Assembly (NCBI RefSeq): GCF_013523125.1
Contig: NZ_JAAMQJ010000008.1
Coordinates: 62,001-126,000, forward strand
Direction: 5' to 3'
Origin: Pseudomonas entomophila
GTDB lineage: Bacteria > Pseudomonadota > Gammaproteobacteria > Pseudomonadales > Pseudomonadaceae
Length of the DNA: 64,000 nt
The position numbers and the translations under genes are program-made. The notes under the pieces were generated by a model. That model was not told the DNA's origin and ran no database searches. It saw only the letters and a program-made list of their open reading frames with translations. Below are positions 31,115 through 38,944 of the stretch, one piece after another. The number at the start of each line of letters is the position of its first letter. Positions within the stretch are counted from its first letter, which is position 1.

Positions 31115-32101
31115 TCAAACGGTGTAGTTCGCCGACCACTGCTCGAGGATGGCGTGGTAAGGCGTGATGAAGTGCGCTTCGACGAAACGGGCTTGTTCGA
31201 CGGCCAGCCGGCTGCGTTCTTCGCGGTCGTAGACGATGCGCGTCAGGGAGTAGTCCTGGTGCTGCAAGGTGGGCCGGTAGACCTTGCCGGCCGCCGAATT
31301 GGCGTTGTAGAGCTCGGGGCGGTAGATCTTCTGGAAGGTGTCCATGGTGCTGATGGTGCTGATCAGTTCCAGGTTGGAATAATCCGCCAGCAGATCGCCC
31401 ATGAAATAGAACGCCAGGGGGGCGACGCTGTTGGGCGGCATGAAGTAGCGCACCTGCAAGCCCATCTTCGCGAAATACGCATCGGTCAGTGAGGGAGCGT
31501 CCTGTTGATACTCCAAGCCCAGCACGGGGTGGTGCTTGTCGGTGCGGTAGTACGTCTTGCTGCTCGACACGCTCAGGCAGATGACCGGCGGTTTGTCGAA
31601 GTGCGCGCGGTACGTGCTCGACTGGATGAAGCACTTGAAGAGCTTGCCGTGCAGTTCGCCGAAGTGGGCAGGCGGGTGGGCAGTCGACGCGCGCTGGGCC
31701 TGCGCGGGCAGCACGATACTGAAATCGTAGTCGCGCAGGTAGGACGAGAAGTTGTTGCCGACCATGCCTGCGCTGCGCTCACCGGTCTGGCGGTCGAGCA
31801 CGGTAGTTTTCAGCATCTCGATCAAGGGCAGTGCGGGGTTGTCCTGTGCAGTGGCCAGGTGCATGTCGACGGAGACGATGTCGAGTTCGAGGGCGTAGCG
31901 GTCTCCCTCGGGATTGTCCCACTGCGCCAGGGCGTTGAAGCGGTTGTCGATCATGCGCAACGTGTTGCGCAGGTTTTCCTGGCGACGTTCGCCCCGTGCC
32001 AGGTTGGCGAAGTTGGTCGTCACTCGGGTCGTGGAGGAGGGACGGTAGTGTTCGTCGAAACCCAAAGTCGTGATGGAAAAACGGAAGTCGGTGCACGTCA
32101 T
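31115..32101 (-). CDS. mesX: DUF1852 protein MesX, partner of MesD
   Basis: 328-aa DUF1852 protein, no signal peptide and no membrane helix. Starts MTCTDFRFSITTLGFDEHY and contains FANLARGERRQENLRN, LRDYDFSIVLPAQ and a C-terminal HFITPYHAILEQWSANYTV. DUF1852 proteins are almost always encoded next to core methionine synthases and have been named MesX; they are required for MesD function and are thought to be oxygen-dependent. First gene of the operon, with a MetR-type site 78 bp before its start codon. Confidence 0.88.
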   Translation of the reverse strand: MTCTDFRFSITTLGFDEHYRPSSTTRVTTNFANLARGERRQENLRNTLRMIDNRFNALAQWDNPEGDRYALELDIVSVDMHLATAQDNPALPLIEMLKTTVLDRQTGERSAGMVGNNFSSYLRDYDFSIVLPAQAQRASTAHPPAHFGELHGKLFKCFIQSSTYRAHFDKPPVICLSVSSSKTYYRTDKHHPVLGLEYQQDAPSLTDAYFAKMGLQVRYFMPPNSVAPLAFYFMGDLLADYSNLELISTISTMDTFQKIYRPELYNANSAAGKVYRPTLQHQDYSLTRIVYDREERSRLAVEQARFVEAHFITPYHAILEQWSANYTV

Positions 32102-32178
32102 GATCGGTCGTCTCGCTCCAATAGCTGCAGGCCCTGCCAGTCGGTCGTATGGTAGGTGCGGGGTGGAGGGAGCGGAAC

Positions 32179-32191
32179 TGAATGGATTTCA
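32179..32191. promoter_or_regulatory. MetR-type binding site
   Basis: TGAATGGATTTCA fits TGAA-N5-TTCA, the MetR consensus, at all eight fixed positions. It lies 78 bp upstream of mesX, a position suited to LysR-type activation, and about 160 bp from the divergent helicase cassette. Confidence 0.65.
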
Positions 32192-32351
32192 CAGACCCTT
32201 TAGCCGTGCTCATGACACATGTGGCGTAGTGCAGACGCATCAGCTCGCTCGGCCGTCGTTGCACATTTTGAATCCTTGCACCGCTTGATCCTGCCGGCAT
32301 CCTAGTGCCTACTCGTCGGTGGTGTTCGTCAACGCGTCAGGGGTGGTAACC

Positions 32352-32798
32352 GTGGATCAAGTCGACCCGCTCATCGCGGAGCGCATTCGGGAATGGCAGG
32401 CTCGGCGTCTGGCCATCAAGGATCAGATGCAGGCGTCTCCGGAGCGCACCCTGGAATTGTCATGGGTGCTGGATGAAATGGATGAAGAGCATGAGCGCAT
32501 CCTGCACGCCGCCCAAGGGAGCACGCCGACGGCAGACGTGCCCGATCCGGTCGAGCCCGCGCAGGCGTCACCCCCGCTGAGCAAACCTGCACCTGGGCAA
32601 GGTCGCCACCGGCTCGATCTGCGGCTGGACGTCTCTGCCGCCAACGTCGACGACCTTCGCGCCTTGATCCAGACCGCACTGCACGAACTCGACGGCAAGC
32701 TGGGCGGTGCCACGGGGCATTCGCTCACCGGCCGGATGGGCGGTACCCTCGGTGACTACCGCTTCGAGCTCCAGCGCAAAGGCCTTTCCGATGAATGA
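32352..32798 (+). CDS. Unrecognised 148-aa protein, first gene of the helicase cassette
   Basis: No family recognised. The N-terminal 50 residues are helical and highly charged (IAERIREWQARRLAIKDQM, VLDEMDEEHERIL), followed by a proline/alanine-rich linker (about 55-85) and a C-terminal segment with a beta-alpha-beta pattern (HRLDLRLDVSAANVDDLRALIQTALHELDG ... GDYRFELQRKG). GTG 32352 follows AGGGG with 8 nt spacing; a farther GTG at 32319 has no good RBS. The 3' end overlaps the next gene by 8 nt, so the two are translationally coupled. Confidence 0.7.
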   Translation: MDQVDPLIAERIREWQARRLAIKDQMQASPERTLELSWVLDEMDEEHERILHAAQGSTPTADVPDPVEPAQASPPLSKPAPGQGRHRLDLRLDVSAANVDDLRALIQTALHELDGKLGGATGHSLTGRMGGTLGDYRFELQRKGLSDE

Positions 32799-33192
32799 TT
32801 CGACCCCTCCCACCACGGACACGCCCGCACCAGGCGTCACCGGCCAACCTGCTGCGCCACACCTGTCGGACGAGGCCCTCGCCCAGCATTTGATGCCGCT
32901 GCTGGCCGCGTATGACGTGAAGTGGCGTGGCCATGGCGTGATCTATGTCGACGACGAACCCTACAACATCGAGACCGCGCAACGTATCATCGCCGACCTC
33001 GGCAGGACGTTATCCCTGCCGGCCACGACCGTGCGCCAACGGCTGATCGATGCCCACCTGCTGCGCGACGTCCGTCAGCGGCCCGCACCGGCCAATCCGG
33101 CGCAGCGCGTGGTCGCCCAACTGGCGGCCTCCAAACTGCTGGCCAACCGTCCTGTCAGGCAGGACGACCTTGAAGACCCCGATCCACAGTGA
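32791..33192 (+). CDS. Unrecognised 133-aa protein, second gene of the helicase cassette
   Basis: No family recognised. After a proline/threonine-rich N-terminus (about 25 residues), the middle is compact and mixed alpha/beta (LSDEALAQHLMPLLAAYDVKWRGHGVIYVDDEPYNIETAQRIIADL), followed by LPATTVRQRLIDAHLLRDVR, which resembles a short helix-turn-helix. Ends in an acidic tail (DDLEDPDPQ). ATG 32791 overlaps the upstream gene by 8 nt; its stop is 33 bp before the helicase gene. Confidence 0.7.
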   Translation: MNDSTPPTTDTPAPGVTGQPAAPHLSDEALAQHLMPLLAAYDVKWRGHGVIYVDDEPYNIETAQRIIADLGRTLSLPATTVRQRLIDAHLLRDVRQRPAPANPAQRVVAQLAASKLLANRPVRQDDLEDPDPQ

Positions 33193-33225
33193 CACCACGT
33201 CCCATCGCCCACACCACGAGACCCC

Positions 33226-35181
33226 ATGCAACCGGAACATTACGACCTCTCCAGCCCCGTCTACCTGCCCATTGCCGAAGCCTGCTGCCAGCAGCTGCTC
33301 GACGACGATGGCGTGGCGGGCCTGGCAGCGCTCAGCGACCCGGAACTGGCCGCGTTGCTGGTGATCCAGCACCTGGCACAGGCCGGTGAGCAGGGGGGCA
33401 GTGCCGGCGGCGCGGAGAAGATCCTGGCCAAGCTGCTGGCCTGGCAGCAGGCGCGCACGTCGGACACCGGGCCCCACCTGTTGAGCGAAGCGCAGCGGCT
33501 GTTCGATGCGCGCAAGCTCTACTTCGGCCTGGGCCTGCTCGACGGCCTGGGCCTGCGGTTGCTCGAGGCGGAGGAGGTGACGGCGCAGGAATACCTGCTG
33601 CCCGATGGCCGCTGGGACGTGCACTACAAGGCCCGACACTTCCACCGTCACCATCCGTTCGCCAGCCAGATGATCACCGCCCGCGGGCGCGAGCGCTGGC
33701 TGAGTTCGGCGCAGGACCGGCTGGTACGCACCTTCCGCGCCAACCTCGACGAGCACCTGCACGTGCAAGGCTACGCCGGGGTGGGCAAGAGCCACCTGCT
33801 CGGCGCCCTGGTGGACTGCCTGCGGCCGGGGCGTACCCTGGCCCTAGCGCGCACCGACAAGAAGCTCGAAGCCTTGCGGCGGCGTCTGGGGGGCAAGGGC
33901 AAGCTGCCCGGCCTGAGCTTCAAGGCGTTCGCCGAGACCGTGCAGGCCGCGCCACGTGGCGCCCGCACCGTAAGAAGCACGGCGCGACTCGCGACCAAGG
34001 CGGCCGTGTGCGATGAGTTGTCGATCCATGGATTCCGGGGATACGGACCGATACAGGCGCTGGACATCTGTCTGGTCGTGCTGGCGCGCTACTGCGACTC
34101 GTGGGACCGGGCGCTGTGCAACGCCCACCTGCCGGTCTTCCAGCAGGCCCTGACACCGGTCGAGGCGCAGGTGCTGCTCGAGCAGGCCAGCCGGGTCTGG
34201 ACCTGGCTGGACGCGCACCCGCAGTGGGCACCGCGCACGGGGTTCGAGATGCTGCTGCTGATCAAGCGCGCCAGCCTGGCCGGCTGCCAGGTGCCACCGC
34301 GTTTCACCCACGTGATCATTGACGAAAGCCAGGACATCCCGCCGCCGCTGTTGCAGATCATCGAGCGTGGACGCCAGGTGCTGGTGACCCTGGGCGACGA
34401 GTACCAGAAGGCCAGCGGTCCGGTGGTCAAGCGCGAGCGGCGAGTGCGGCAGAGCGATGTGAGCTACTCAGTGCGCTCCGGCCGCAAGGTCGAGGCGCTG
34501 GTCAATCCGTTGATCTCGCTGCACTCGCACCAGCCCCGTTTGCCGTTCGAGGGCGCGCGCGATGCCGACGTGCGCGTGGAGCTCTACCCCGAGCGCTTCA
34601 CGCCCCCGGCCGGCTGCGTGGTGTTGACCGGCTCGCGCTGGGACAGCATGCGCTGGGCCTTGGAGCTGTGCCGCCAGCAGTGTGGCTTCGGTTTTCTCGA
34701 AAAGCGCGCCGAGGACGACCTGAAGTGGTTCATGGAGAGCGCCGTCCGGCTGTTCCGCCCGGACGTGTATGGCGAGACCGGGCGTGCCGAGCGCCACCCG
34801 GCCTTTGCCGAAATGACCGACTGGCATCGGGTGCGCGAGGCCCATCGGTTCGATGAGTCGTTCCTGTGGGTGCAGGATGAGCTGGAACAGGGCTTGCGCG
34901 TGGCCGACGTGACGGCGCTCGACCGGGTGATCAGCGACGAGGCATCGAGCTGCCTGTTGTTGATGGCGGAGGAGGCCGGAGGCTGGGAGTTCGACCAGGT
35001 GCTGCTGACGCCGGGGTTGCTCACCACCGTGCCGTTCAAGGATGCCTACGAGTTCGACCACCGGATCTGTGCGATCTACATCGGGATCTCCCGGGCCAAG
35101 CATCGGTTGTATCTGCCGTACGACTTGCAGGAGTGGATCGGGTTTCATGCCAGCAATCACCGGGGGGCGCACGGTTACTGA
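33226..35181 (+). CDS. Divergent superfamily 1 (UvrD/Rep-like) helicase
   Basis: 651 aa. Residues 1-150 are an extension with no recognised domain. SF1 motifs follow: Walker A GYAGVGKS (182-189), Walker B VIIDESQDIP with DESQD at 366-370, motif III TLGDEYQ (388-394), a motif IV-like SVRSGRKVEALVN (415-427), a motif V-like EAGGWEFDQVLL (583-594) and motif VI YIGISRAKHRLYL (618-630). Motif V lacks the usual KG-lysine (xKGLEFD becomes GGWEFD). No nuclease domain is seen. It is the third gene of a likely operon with two small unknown proteins. DNA repair, replication-fork processing or phage defence are all possible. Confidence 0.85.
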   Translation: MQPEHYDLSSPVYLPIAEACCQQLLDDDGVAGLAALSDPELAALLVIQHLAQAGEQGGSAGGAEKILAKLLAWQQARTSDTGPHLLSEAQRLFDARKLYFGLGLLDGLGLRLLEAEEVTAQEYLLPDGRWDVHYKARHFHRHHPFASQMITARGRERWLSSAQDRLVRTFRANLDEHLHVQGYAGVGKSHLLGALVDCLRPGRTLALARTDKKLEALRRRLGGKGKLPGLSFKAFAETVQAAPRGARTVRSTARLATKAAVCDELSIHGFRGYGPIQALDICLVVLARYCDSWDRALCNAHLPVFQQALTPVEAQVLLEQASRVWTWLDAHPQWAPRTGFEMLLLIKRASLAGCQVPPRFTHVIIDESQDIPPPLLQIIERGRQVLVTLGDEYQKASGPVVKRERRVRQSDVSYSVRSGRKVEALVNPLISLHSHQPRLPFEGARDADVRVELYPERFTPPAGCVVLTGSRWDSMRWALELCRQQCGFGFLEKRAEDDLKWFMESAVRLFRPDVYGETGRAERHPAFAEMTDWHRVREAHRFDESFLWVQDELEQGLRVADVTALDRVISDEASSCLLLMAEEAGGWEFDQVLLTPGLLTTVPFKDAYEFDHRICAIYIGISRAKHRLYLPYDLQEWIGFHASNHRGAHGY

Positions 35182-35280
35182 AGGGCAGGGCGGGTCTGGC
35201 AGGCATGGTGGCAGCCTCATCGCGAGTAAGCTCGCTGCCACAGGCGTTGAGGCATGTGCTACCGCGTTGGGTGGGTTTGC

Positions 35281-35407
35281 GGGCCCTGCGGGCCCGATCG
35301 CGGCACAGGGGCCGCTCATGGACCGTGATCGCATGCACCACTGCGGCGGGTGTCGGAGCGGCCCCCGCCGGGGCGCCGGACCGGCCGCGATTGGGCCCGC
35401 AGGGCCC
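35281..35407. repeat. Palindromic intergenic element, copy C
   Basis: Arms 35281-35303 and 35385-35407 are inverted repeats (22 of 23 positions) built on GGGCCCTGCGGGCCCGATCG. The interior runs GGGGCCGCTCATGGACCG...GGCGGGTGT...GGAGCGGCCCCCGCCGGGG and is the reverse complement of the copy at 43.1 kb. It occupies the 326-bp gap between the helicase and merR stop codons; nothing else is seen there. Confidence 0.8.
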
Positions 35408-35507
35408 ATGAAATCAGCCACTCCGAGGGTCAGGCCAACCTGCACTGACATCCATTCACGGGACGTGCCCGTGATCGCCATGGAGTGCCACCACGCTCGC
35501 GCTCGAT

Positions 35508-35903
35508 CTACCGACGCTTCCTCACCCGCACCGCATCAGCCGACACCTTCAGCAACCGCTGAAAGGTCGGGCAGCTCAGGTGGTCCTGCACCGGGCACTC
35601 GGCGGCATAGCGAAGGCCTTTGCCCAAGGCCATCAACCGTCTGGCCGTTGCCTCCAGTTCCAGGGCCTTGGCGACCAGTTGCTGCCGGTCGATCCGAGGC
35701 TGGCCAAGCAGGCCGTCGATGTCCTCGAGGGAAAACCCCGCCGCCTGGCCCAGGGCAATCAGCGCCAGACGGTCGATGACATCGGCCGGGAACTGGCGGC
35801 GCTGCCCTGGCTCGGCCAGCGACCGAATCAGGCCTTTCTTCTCGTAATAGCGCAACGTCGAGGCCGGGACGCCAGTGCGTTTGGCGACGTCTGCAATGTC
35901 CAT
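35508..35903 (-). CDS. MerR-family transcriptional regulator
   Basis: 131 aa. N-terminal MerR winged helix MDIADVAKRTGVPASTLRYYEKKGLI, then QRRQFPADVIDRLALIALGQAAGFSLEDI, a dimerisation helix and a short tail. Two cysteines (CPVQDHLSCPTF) near residues 103-111 may belong to an effector site, as in SoxR- or metal-type MerRs, but the pattern does not match CueR or ZntR. It is divergent from the DUF2938 gene, with a shared 77-bp region holding a MerR-type promoter. Confidence 0.9.
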   Translation of the reverse strand: MDIADVAKRTGVPASTLRYYEKKGLIRSLAEPGQRRQFPADVIDRLALIALGQAAGFSLEDIDGLLGQPRIDRQQLVAKALELEATARRLMALGKGLRYAAECPVQDHLSCPTFQRLLKVSADAVRVRKRR

Positions 35904-35913
35904 GAAAAGCCCC

Positions 35914-35944
35914 TTGACTTGAAGTTGACTTCAACTTCCATGCT
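35914..35944 (+). promoter_or_regulatory. MerR-type promoter/operator for the DUF2938 gene
   Basis: -35 TTGACT (35914-35919) and -10-like CATGCT (35939-35944) are separated by 19 bp instead of 17, the hallmark of MerR-activated promoters. The spacer is filled by the perfect dyad GAAGTTGACTTCAACTTC (35921-35938; 8-bp arms, CT centre). It reads toward the DUF2938 gene and starts 10 bp from the merR start codon. Confidence 0.8.
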
Positions 35945-35980
35945 GCGTGGTACCTCATCGATACGCAAGGATCACGTGCC

Positions 35981-36466
35981 ATGAACATCACGGCTTTCAC
36001 ACTCGCTGCACTGTACGTCGGCATCGGCGCCACGCTGGTCATGGACCTGTGGGCGTGGCTGCTGCGCCGCCTGGGTGTCCGCACCTTGGACTACGCCTTG
36101 CTGGGGCGGTGGGCAGGGCATGGACTGCGAGGACGGTGGCGTCATCAGGCCATCGGGCAAGCCTCACCCGTCAGGTGCGAGCGGGCATGGGGCTGGGGGC
36201 TTCACTATGCGGTGGGCATCCTGTTCGCCGGCCTGTTCCTGGCACTGGTCGGGGCAGGGTGGCGCGTGCAGCCGACGCTCGGGGTCGCGCTGGCGTTCGG
36301 TGCGCTGACGGTGCTGGTGCCGCTGTGCGTGATGCAGCCGGCGATGGGGCTGGGGGTATTCGCACGGCGTACGGCGACACCTTGGCGCAGTTGCGCACGG
36401 AGCCTGATGACGCACCTGTTGTTCGGGGCGGGGTTGTACGCGACTGCCTGGGTGGCGGCGGCGTGA
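35981..36466 (+). CDS. DUF2938 family membrane protein
   Basis: 161-aa membrane protein with about four hydrophobic helices and the DUF2938 pattern: N-terminal YVGIGATLVMDLWAWLLRRL, WGLHYAVGILFAGLFLALVG, LVPLCVMQPAMGLG and the terminal HLLFGAGLYATAW. The family's function is unknown. Controlled, by layout, by the divergent MerR regulator through the 19-bp-spacer promoter; this suggests induction by a toxic small molecule or redox signal. Confidence 0.88.
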   Translation: MNITAFTLAALYVGIGATLVMDLWAWLLRRLGVRTLDYALLGRWAGHGLRGRWRHQAIGQASPVRCERAWGWGLHYAVGILFAGLFLALVGAGWRVQPTLGVALAFGALTVLVPLCVMQPAMGLGVFARRTATPWRSCARSLMTHLLFGAGLYATAWVAAA

Positions 36467-36480
36467 CGGGATGCTCCATG

Positions 36481-36514
36481 CCCTGGCAGCGCTACGGATT
36501 CGCCGCTGCCAGGG
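36481..36514. terminator. Hairpin between the DUF2938 gene and the TonB receptor gene
   Basis: CCCTGGCAGCG (36481-36491) pairs perfectly with CGCTGCCAGGG (36504-36514) across a 12-nt loop. It lies between two convergent genes. No T-tract follows on either strand, so it is at best an imperfect bidirectional terminator. Confidence 0.5.
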
Positions 36515-36544
36515 GGTGGGCCGTGGATCAGCCGCTCAGGCCGA

Positions 36545-38707
36545 TCACAGGGTCCATTTCAGGCTGAACATCACGTTGCGAGGGTCACCGTAGACGCCCT
36601 GGCCAGTACCGGTCGGGATGCCCTGCCAATACTTTTCGTCGAACACGTTATTGAGGTTGACTCGGCCGTCCCAGTGCTCGTCGAAGCGGTAGCCTGCCAT
36701 CAGGCCGACCACGGCGTAGCTGTCCTGTTCGGCATGGCCAAGACCGACACGCTCGTAGGTGCTGCTCTGGGCGAAGACGTCTGCCCCGATGCGCCATTTG
36801 TTCAGGTCGCCCGTGAGGTTGTAGGACGTGACCGCCTTGAACAGGTGCTTGGGCTGGTTGGGCGCAAACCGGCTGCCTTGGTAGGTCTTGTCCTTGACGT
36901 ACTCGCTCATGACATAAGTGTAGGAGGCGGAGAAGTTCCAGTTGGGCGTGATCGCACCGCTCAATTCGGTGTCGATACCGCGACTGCGGACTTCGCCAGC
37001 GGCTTCGTAGCAGGTGCGCTGCGTCGCCTGACACGTTGCCGGCTGGTTGGCGATGGCGTAGGCGCGGTTTTCCTGGTTGGTCTCGAACAGCGCTGCCGAA
37101 GCGTTCAGAGCGCCGTCCAGGTAGGCGGCCTTCAGACCCACTTCGTAGCTCTTGCCTGTCATGGGCTCGAGTACGGACCCACCGGTGTCCTGCTGGTCCT
37201 GCGGTTTGAAGATTTCGGTGTAGCTGGCGTAGGCCGAGTAGGTATCGTTGAAGTCGTAGATCACGCCGGCGTACGGGGTGAATTCGCGAGTCGTCTTGTA
37301 ATCGCTGTCGCTGCCGATCTTGTCGTAGTCCCACCAGCTCACGCGACCGCCTACGATGACGTGCAGCGGGTCGATGGGATTGAAGCGTGCCACCGCGTAG
37401 GCGGCTTCCTCGGTCGTGACGTTATGGTTGGAATAGGAGATGCGATCGCTGAGCGATGGCTTGGTGATACTGCCCGGATCGAAGTGGTAGATGTCGACCG
37501 GCGTGAGACCCCAATAGCCCCCTCGCTGGTTGTACTTCTCCTGGCGCCGGTTCACGCCGACCATGAATTCGTGCTCGCGTCCGCCCAGCTGGAAGTTGCC
37601 GCCCAGCGACGCATCGACGTTGAACAGGTCGTCGTCGGTGACATAGTGGCCCGAGGCCGTCCCCAGGTCCGCAACGGACGTGTAAGCATAGTCGGACCGG
37701 GTGGAACCGAGGTAGTTGGAGAATGTATCCGACTCACCCCAGACTTTCTGCGCCGCGATCTTGCCTTTCCAGCCATTGCTGAAGGTGTGGGTGATGTCAC
37801 CGAACAGCGTATAGGTGTCCTGGTCCCAGTAGCCCCAATCACCACTGAGGAAGGTCGAGCGCGACAGACCGAGGTTCTCGCCATTGGGGCCTGCCGGCAG
37901 GCTGCCCCAGTCGGACTTCTTGTCTTCGCGTTGCTTGGAGGCACCGACCGTGAAGGTGGTCGCATCGCTCAAATCGGCTTCCAGGATCCCGTAGAATGTC
38001 TGGCGCTTGGTGCCCCGTACATCAACGAAACTGTCGTTGTCTTCATAGGCCGCGACCGCACGCCCACGCAGCGTACCGCTGTCGTTGAGCTTGTTGGAGA
38101 CATCGATCTCGGTGCGATAGCGGTCCCAGCTGCCGGCGCTGGTGGTGACACTGGCCTGGGGGATTGCGGTCGGGCGCTTGCGCACCAGGTTCAAGGTCGC
38201 GGAAGGGTCGCCAGCGCCGGTCATCAACCCCGTCGCGCCGCGAACGACTTCGATGCGGTCGTAGATGGCCAGGTCGGCAGCAGACAAGGTGTCGAGGGTG
38301 AAGGTGCCTGCCGTGGTGGGCAGGCCGTCGTACATCAGGTTGTCGATACGGAAGCCTCGGGCCAGGTATTCGCGACGGTCCGAGCCGGTCCTGCGCAACG
38401 TTACCCCAGGCGCCGCCTTGACCACGTCATCGAGGTTGTTCAACCCCTGATCCTCGATGCGCTGGCGGGTGATCACGCTCACCGACTGCGGCGTCTCGCG
38501 AATCGACAGCGGCAGGCCCGCCGACGTGCTCATCGACCCCGTGGTATACGACCGTGTCCCCTCGGTCGTCGCCTGCCCGGCCACACCGGCGGTTTGCGCC
38601 GTGATCGTGCTCTCGTCCAGTTCGATGACGTCGGCAGCGACGGCCAGCGAACTGGCGGTGGTCAGCGAAATCAGCAGCGCCAGTGGGCGCACAGCAAAGC
38701 GATTCAT
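36545..38707 (-). CDS. TonB-dependent siderophore receptor
   Basis: 720-aa outer-membrane receptor. The signal peptide ends near AVAAD (residue 23). The plug domain contains PLSIRETPQSVSVITRQRIEDQ and IEVVRGATGLMTGAGDPSATLNLVRKRPT, and the 22-strand barrel ends in the required aromatic-rich FSLKWTL. The N-terminal signalling domain of FpvA-type transducers is missing, so it should be a pure transporter, closest in style to FhuE/FpvB-like hydroxamate receptors. ATG 38707 gives the proper signal peptide; the frame is open further upstream without similarity. The ligand cannot be fixed from sequence. Confidence 0.93.
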   Translation of the reverse strand: MNRFAVRPLALLISLTTASSLAVAADVIELDESTITAQTAGVAGQATTEGTRSYTTGSMSTSAGLPLSIRETPQSVSVITRQRIEDQGLNNLDDVVKAAPGVTLRRTGSDRREYLARGFRIDNLMYDGLPTTAGTFTLDTLSAADLAIYDRIEVVRGATGLMTGAGDPSATLNLVRKRPTAIPQASVTTSAGSWDRYRTEIDVSNKLNDSGTLRGRAVAAYEDNDSFVDVRGTKRQTFYGILEADLSDATTFTVGASKQREDKKSDWGSLPAGPNGENLGLSRSTFLSGDWGYWDQDTYTLFGDITHTFSNGWKGKIAAQKVWGESDTFSNYLGSTRSDYAYTSVADLGTASGHYVTDDDLFNVDASLGGNFQLGGREHEFMVGVNRRQEKYNQRGGYWGLTPVDIYHFDPGSITKPSLSDRISYSNHNVTTEEAAYAVARFNPIDPLHVIVGGRVSWWDYDKIGSDSDYKTTREFTPYAGVIYDFNDTYSAYASYTEIFKPQDQQDTGGSVLEPMTGKSYEVGLKAAYLDGALNASAALFETNQENRAYAIANQPATCQATQRTCYEAAGEVRSRGIDTELSGAITPNWNFSASYTYVMSEYVKDKTYQGSRFAPNQPKHLFKAVTSYNLTGDLNKWRIGADVFAQSSTYERVGLGHAEQDSYAVVGLMAGYRFDEHWDGRVNLNNVFDEKYWQGIPTGTGQGVYGDPRNVMFSLKWTL

Positions 38708-38944
38708 GCTCGAAAGATTCCCCGGGCAAAACCCAAGCGGACCCGCGCCTCGGATGGGGCGGTGTCGAAGTCTGAGAGTGAACGTCCCTTTAAGGCGAAG
38801 GCGCCTAGCCGTCGGCGCGAACGGAAGGCTAGTCAATTGTGAAAAAAGTGTAAATAGAAATATTTCACATCCGCGTTTATAGTCCGGATGGCAGGGACTC
38901 GCAAACACGAGGGGCATGTGCTAGCGGTGTTCGCTCGTCCGCGT

